Origin: Cupriavidus basilensis
Lineage (GTDB): Bacteria > Pseudomonadota > Gammaproteobacteria > Burkholderiales > Burkholderiaceae
Length of the DNA stretch: 57,877 bases
Assembly (NCBI RefSeq): GCF_029335485.1
Contig: NZ_JARJLM010000683.1
Coordinates: 1-57,877, forward strand
Direction: 5' to 3'
The position numbers were made by a program, and so were the translations under genes. Positions 53,541-57,877 of this stretch are shown here, in pieces (within the stretch, counting starts at the first letter, position 1; each line of letters begins with the position of its first letter). Under the pieces are notes generated by a model. That model had not been told where the DNA came from, did no database searches, and saw only the letters and a list, made by a program, of their open reading frames with translations.

Positions 53541-53954
53541 TTAGAAAAAAGTGCCCGCCGGGGGACGGAGCACAAAAGCATTGAACGAGGCATTCGCCGC
53601 TCCTGCCTTCTGGTTTTGCTGTACCAGGCCCGTGGCATTGCCGCCGGACGGGCCGCGCGCCACGGCGGCGGCGGATTGCTGGAAACGTGCGGACGGAAAC
53701 AGCCCGACAGCGGCAGCTATCGGCATGTCCCCCTGCGGAATGCCGCGATCGGCAGTATTCGGCTCGACGCCGCGCAGAACGACGAAATCGCCTGGATCTG
53801 CAAGCGCGGAGAAGGAAGCAACGGCGGCGACAAAAGCTGCAAGACCGAGGGCGCAGGGCGCGCCAGTCGATACGAGCGCCTTCGTGCCGTCATTCGCGCT
53901 GGCGGCTGACGCATGGCAGAACTCACTCCCGAGTGATTGGGCTCGTCGCGTCAT
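53541..53954 (-). CDS. Small secreted protein behind a sigma-54-type promoter
   Basis: 137 residues. A hydrophobic stretch 'GLAAFVAAVASFSALA' followed by 'DPGD' looks like a signal-peptide cleavage region, but with an unusually long N-terminal part of about 35 residues. The mature part ('FPSARFQQSAAAVARG') is Ala/Gly/Ser-rich and not recognised. ATG 53954 lies 28 bases past the promoter -12 box and has GGGAGA upstream. Longer in-frame extension upstream would cross the promoter. First gene of a two-gene unit. Confidence 0.65.
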   Translation of the reverse strand: MTRRAQSLGSEFCHASAASANDGTKALVSTGAPCALGLAAFVAAVASFSALADPGDFVVLRGVEPNTADRGIPQGDMPIAAAVGLFPSARFQQSAAAVARGPSGGNATGLVQQNQKAGAANASFNAFVLRPPAGTFF

Positions 53955-53981
53955 CTTTTTGTGTCTCCCCGCTCGGAACAG

Positions 53982-53997
53982 AGCGACAAGCGTGCCA
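53982..53997 (-). promoter_or_regulatory. Candidate sigma-54 (-24/-12) promoter
   Basis: TGGCACGCTTGTCGCT on the minus strand has GG and GC exactly 10 bases apart and matches TGGCACG-N4-TTGC[AT] with one mismatch. It is 28 bases upstream of ATG 53954 and about 1 kb from the sigma-54 activator gene. Confidence 0.65.
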
Positions 53998-54314
53998 ATG
54001 CCGCGAAAACCAGGGCTGGTAAGGGTTTGCGGGTGGCTCTCGAGAGTGGGGAGAAATTCCCCACAAGAGGGGGGACATTTTCGTTGCAACGCTGAAACAC
54101 GCGGATACCGCCGCCGCAGGGGCGCGGCCCCGGCCGAATCGCCGCGCGGGCCTTACGTTTCGGGCGCATGGACGCGCCTTGTCCGCCCGGCAGGCCTGTC
54201 CGGCGCAGGTTGCATCGTTGAAACAGGCGCCAAGGCCGCTTGCATGCGAGGCCTACCGCTCTGCGACGCTTGTTTGTGCTCCGCTGCGCAACCCTGGCGG
54301 CGCGCAGGTAGTCA

Positions 54315-54330
54315 CGCAGAAACGGGTACG
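54315..54330 (-). repeat. Isolated iteron copy
   Basis: Exact minus-strand match to CGTACCCGTTTCTGCG, 5 kb beyond the main array, between the small secreted-protein gene and a small lipoprotein gene. Confidence 0.8.
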
Positions 54331-54442
54331 CTCCAGTCTTGCCGAGGTGTGACCGTGGCTCCGGAACGCGGCTCGTCGGGGCGGTTGCGAAGCTGTCAAG
54401 CCGCCAGGGTGGCCAGCCTCTCGGCGCTGTGGCCTGCGGCCG

Positions 54443-54616
54443 CTATCGCTGCGGGCCAGCGACGGCGGAAAGGGGGGCGCTGCCGCCGGCCTGCCCGCCA
54501 AATTCACTGGAAATCGGCTTGGGCCCCGGCTGGCTGCGTTCGCAGCCAGCGGTGGCGAGCAGGCCAAGCGCCAAACAGATGGCCATGCCAAGACGGCGGT
54601 TGTGCTTCCGGTTCAT
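54443..54616 (-). CDS. Small lipoprotein
   Basis: 57 residues. 'MNRKHNRRLGMAICLALGLL' plus lipobox 'LATAGC' place the acylated Cys at residue 25; the mature part is only about 33 residues (Gly/Ser/Pro-rich). ATG 54616 has AAGGGGG upstream. Function unknown; no partner gene is evident. Confidence 0.6.
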   Translation of the reverse strand: MNRKHNRRLGMAICLALGLLATAGCERSQPGPKPISSEFGGQAGGSAPLSAVAGPQR

Positions 54617-54801
54617 GGTGCCCCCTTCCGACGGTGAATGGATTGCGCACGATGGGTGCCCGTGGGGCTCGCGCGTCCGGCGTGGCGTGGGGCCTGCCTG
54701 CCGGCTGGTTCCCGCCCGCCGTGCCGCAGAACGGCAATATTCCCGCTTCCAGTTTAGGCGCTCGCTGTTCCTGCCGAGCCCGGCATGCTCCCGGGGCGTG
54801 C

Positions 54802-54831
54802 TTGGGCAAAGCGCACAGCGGGCTGTATCAT
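54802..54831 (+). promoter_or_regulatory. Possible promoter of the DUF1328 gene
   Basis: TTGGGC and TATCAT are 18 bases apart. Direct repeats of ACGGACAACAA follow before the gene. Confidence 0.35.
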
Positions 54832-54908
54832 GAACTTGGAAATGGGCAACAACGAACGGACAACAAACGGACAACAAACGCGGGAGATGGTATCTCTGGA
54901 GTCTCATC

Positions 54909-55076
54909 ATGTTGCGTTACGCCGTAATCTTCTTCGTCATCGCCGTGATTGCCGCCCTGTTTGGCTTCGGCGGCGTTTCCGCGGCGGCGGCCGGGGTGGG
55001 CAAGCTCCTTTTCATCGTCTTCCTCGTGCTGTTCATGGTGTCGCTGATCTGGGGCCTGAAGAAAGACAGGTCATAG
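54909..55076 (+). CDS. DUF1328/UPF0391 small membrane protein
   Basis: 55 residues with two membrane segments, starting 'MLRYAVIFFVIAVIAALFGF' and ending 'VSLIWGLKKDRS'. Length, the two hydrophobic helices and the Gly-rich turn match DUF1328 (YtjA type), whose role is unknown though members are often stress-induced. ATG 54909 has GGAG eight bases upstream. It precedes the YihY gene by 73 bases and may share its transcript. Confidence 0.85.
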   Translation: MLRYAVIFFVIAVIAALFGFGGVSAAAAGVGKLLFIVFLVLFMVSLIWGLKKDRS

Positions 55077-55149
55077 GACGGCGCACCTGCCGGCCCGGCA
55101 GGCCGCTTCCCTTCCAGGCCAACAGGCTGCCAGGCTGGTAGTCCCAACA

Positions 55150-56151
55150 GTGGATCAACGCGTGAATCCAACAGATTCCCCCGACCGGTCCGTGGACCGC
55201 GAACCTCAGGAACACCGCCCAGGCGGGGGTTGGCTGCCCAACCGGCATACCGCCGCCCACACGGTCAGCGTGGTGCTGGCCTCGGTCCGCTCGTGGCTTG
55301 CGCACCGCGCGGCCAGCAAAGGCGCGGCATTGTCTTTCTACATGCTCTTTTCGCTGGCGCCGATCCTGGTGCTGGTGATCTCCATCGCCGGCCTCTTCTT
55401 CGGCGCAGAAGCGGCGCGCGGCGAGATATTTGCCCAGATCGACGGCCTGGTCGGGTCCCAGGGCGCTGCCGCCATCCAGGAAATCCTTGCCGCCACGCAT
55501 CGCGCGGGCGGCGGCGGGCTGGCCGCCGCCATCGCCACCGGGATCCTCTTCGTTGGCGCCACCAGCGCCTTTGCCGAACTCAAGGGCAGCCTCGACGAGA
55601 TCTGGGCGGCGCCGGCGCCGACAGGTGCGGGCTGGCAGCAATTGCTGCGGGCGCGGCTGCTATCTTTCAGCCTGGTGCTGGTGCTGGCTTTCATGCTGCT
55701 TGTATCCCTGATCGTCAACGCTGCGCTGGCGGTGATCGATCGCTTCTGGGGACAGCTATGGACCGAGTCATGGTTCGCCCCCGTCGCCGATGGGCTGTCC
55801 ACCGCCTTTTCCTTCGGCGTGGTGACCCTGTTGTTCGCCGTCATCTTCAAGATGCTGCCCAACGCGCGCATTGCCTGGCGCGACGTGATCATGGGCGCGG
55901 TCATTACCGCCTTGCTGTTCGCGGCGGGCAAGCGGCTGATCGGCCTCTACCTGGGCAATAGCGCGGTGGCCACCTCCTACGGTGCGGCCGGCTCGGTGGT
56001 GGCGCTGATGCTGTGGGTGTATTATTCGGCACAAATATTCTTCTTCGGGGCCGAACTGACCCGCCAGTACGCGCTGCAGTTCGGCAGCCTGAAGGGGCAA
56101 AACGGCAGCCCTCCTCCCGATCCCCGCGCCGCTGGTCCCGCGAACCGGTAA
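55150..56151 (+). CDS. YihY/BrkB family inner-membrane protein
   Basis: 333 residues with about six membrane segments. '[20 protein letters not shown]' is the family signature, with '[16 protein letters not shown]' at the C-terminus. YihY proteins are multi-pass inner-membrane proteins of unresolved function, once called ribonuclease BN or BrkB. GTG 55150 is used; GTG 55162 is possible. The tail of about 20 residues is polar. Confidence 0.9.
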   Translation: MDQRVNPTDSPDRSVDREPQEHRPGGGWLPNRHTAAHTVSVVLASVRSWLAHRAASKGAALSFYMLFSLAPILVLVISIAGLFFGAEAARGEIFAQIDGLVGSQGAAAIQEILAATHRAGGGGLAAAIATGILFVGATSAFAELKGSLDEIWAAPAPTGAGWQQLLRARLLSFSLVLVLAFMLLVSLIVNAALAVIDRFWGQLWTESWFAPVADGLSTAFSFGVVTLLFAVIFKMLPNARIAWRDVIMGAVITALLFAAGKRLIGLYLGNSAVATSYGAAGSVVALMLWVYYSAQIFFFGAELTRQYALQFGSLKGQNGSPPPDPRAAGPANR

Positions 56152-56287
56152 AATACGGCCCGATTCCCTTCGTGCATGCCCGCAGTGCCCGGCCCCCGAC
56201 CGCAAGCTGATGGTCGCGCCGGCTCCTGGCGCCGGTCCGCTGCGCCCCGGGCCCTTATTTCATCCTCTGTTTGCCGAATCCACTGCC

Positions 56288-57862
<1,575 letters not shown>

Positions 57863-57877
57863 TCCCGCGCATCCTGC

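Larger units (their letters stand above)
53955..54442. other. Intergenic stretch with promoter and one iteron
   Basis: Apart from the -24/-12 promoter at 53982 and the iteron at 54315 I see no gene or hairpin in this stretch. Confidence 0.4.

Overview
The window looks like part of a secondary replicon (chromid or megaplasmid) of a GC-rich betaproteobacterium, most likely of the Cupriavidus/Ralstonia lineage. This rests on the codon bias and high GC, an iteron-type RepA with ParA and ParB, and the families of the exopolysaccharide (EPS) genes. The genus is an inference, since no marker was searched. All starts were chosen by reading Shine-Dalgarno (SD) sequences and overlaps by eye.

Positions 1-41.8 kb hold a very large Wzx/Wzy-type EPS locus, bordered by two closely similar LuxR-type regulators (1-393 and 40953-41813). 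The minus-strand block 20086-1381 looks like one tightly packed transcription unit: ManC, a GT2, Wza, a Wzc-like protein, a Wzy/ligase, three GT4 enzymes, a secreted beta-propeller, Wzx, two more GT4 enzymes and a methyltransferase. Another GT2 runs towards it on the plus strand. A second EPS block (39185-25537) holds a PAP2 phosphatase, an initiating sugar-phosphate transferase, a four-gene aminoacyl-carrier-protein module, a GH2 mannosidase-like enzyme, a Crp-type regulator, a second Wzc-like protein and a formyltransferase-like/propeller fusion. Between the blocks lie a tandem alpha/beta hydrolase gene and an apparently unrelated three-gene unit (DUF2239, DUF1330-like, MATE pump) with its own repeated operator-like sequence.

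Positions 42-50.6 kb are the replication and partition region: a degenerate integrase-like gene, parB, parA with two parS-like palindromes, a cold-shock gene, repA, and a 1.8 kb gene-free origin. The origin carries about 22 copies of a 16-bp iteron (consensus CGTACCCGTTTCTGCG), DnaA-box-like sequences and an AT-rich patch. A second cold-shock gene follows. Extra iterons lie outside the origin: three at 50.5 kb, one at 54.3 kb and one upstream of manC at 20.2 kb.

Positions 51-57.9 kb hold a sigma-54 activator with a VpsR-like N-terminus, two small secreted proteins behind a good -24/-12 promoter, a small lipoprotein, a DUF1328 membrane peptide, a YihY/BrkB membrane protein and prfC. The most unusual element is the aminoacyl-carrier-protein module inside the EPS locus. 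The iteron copies far from the origin come next.
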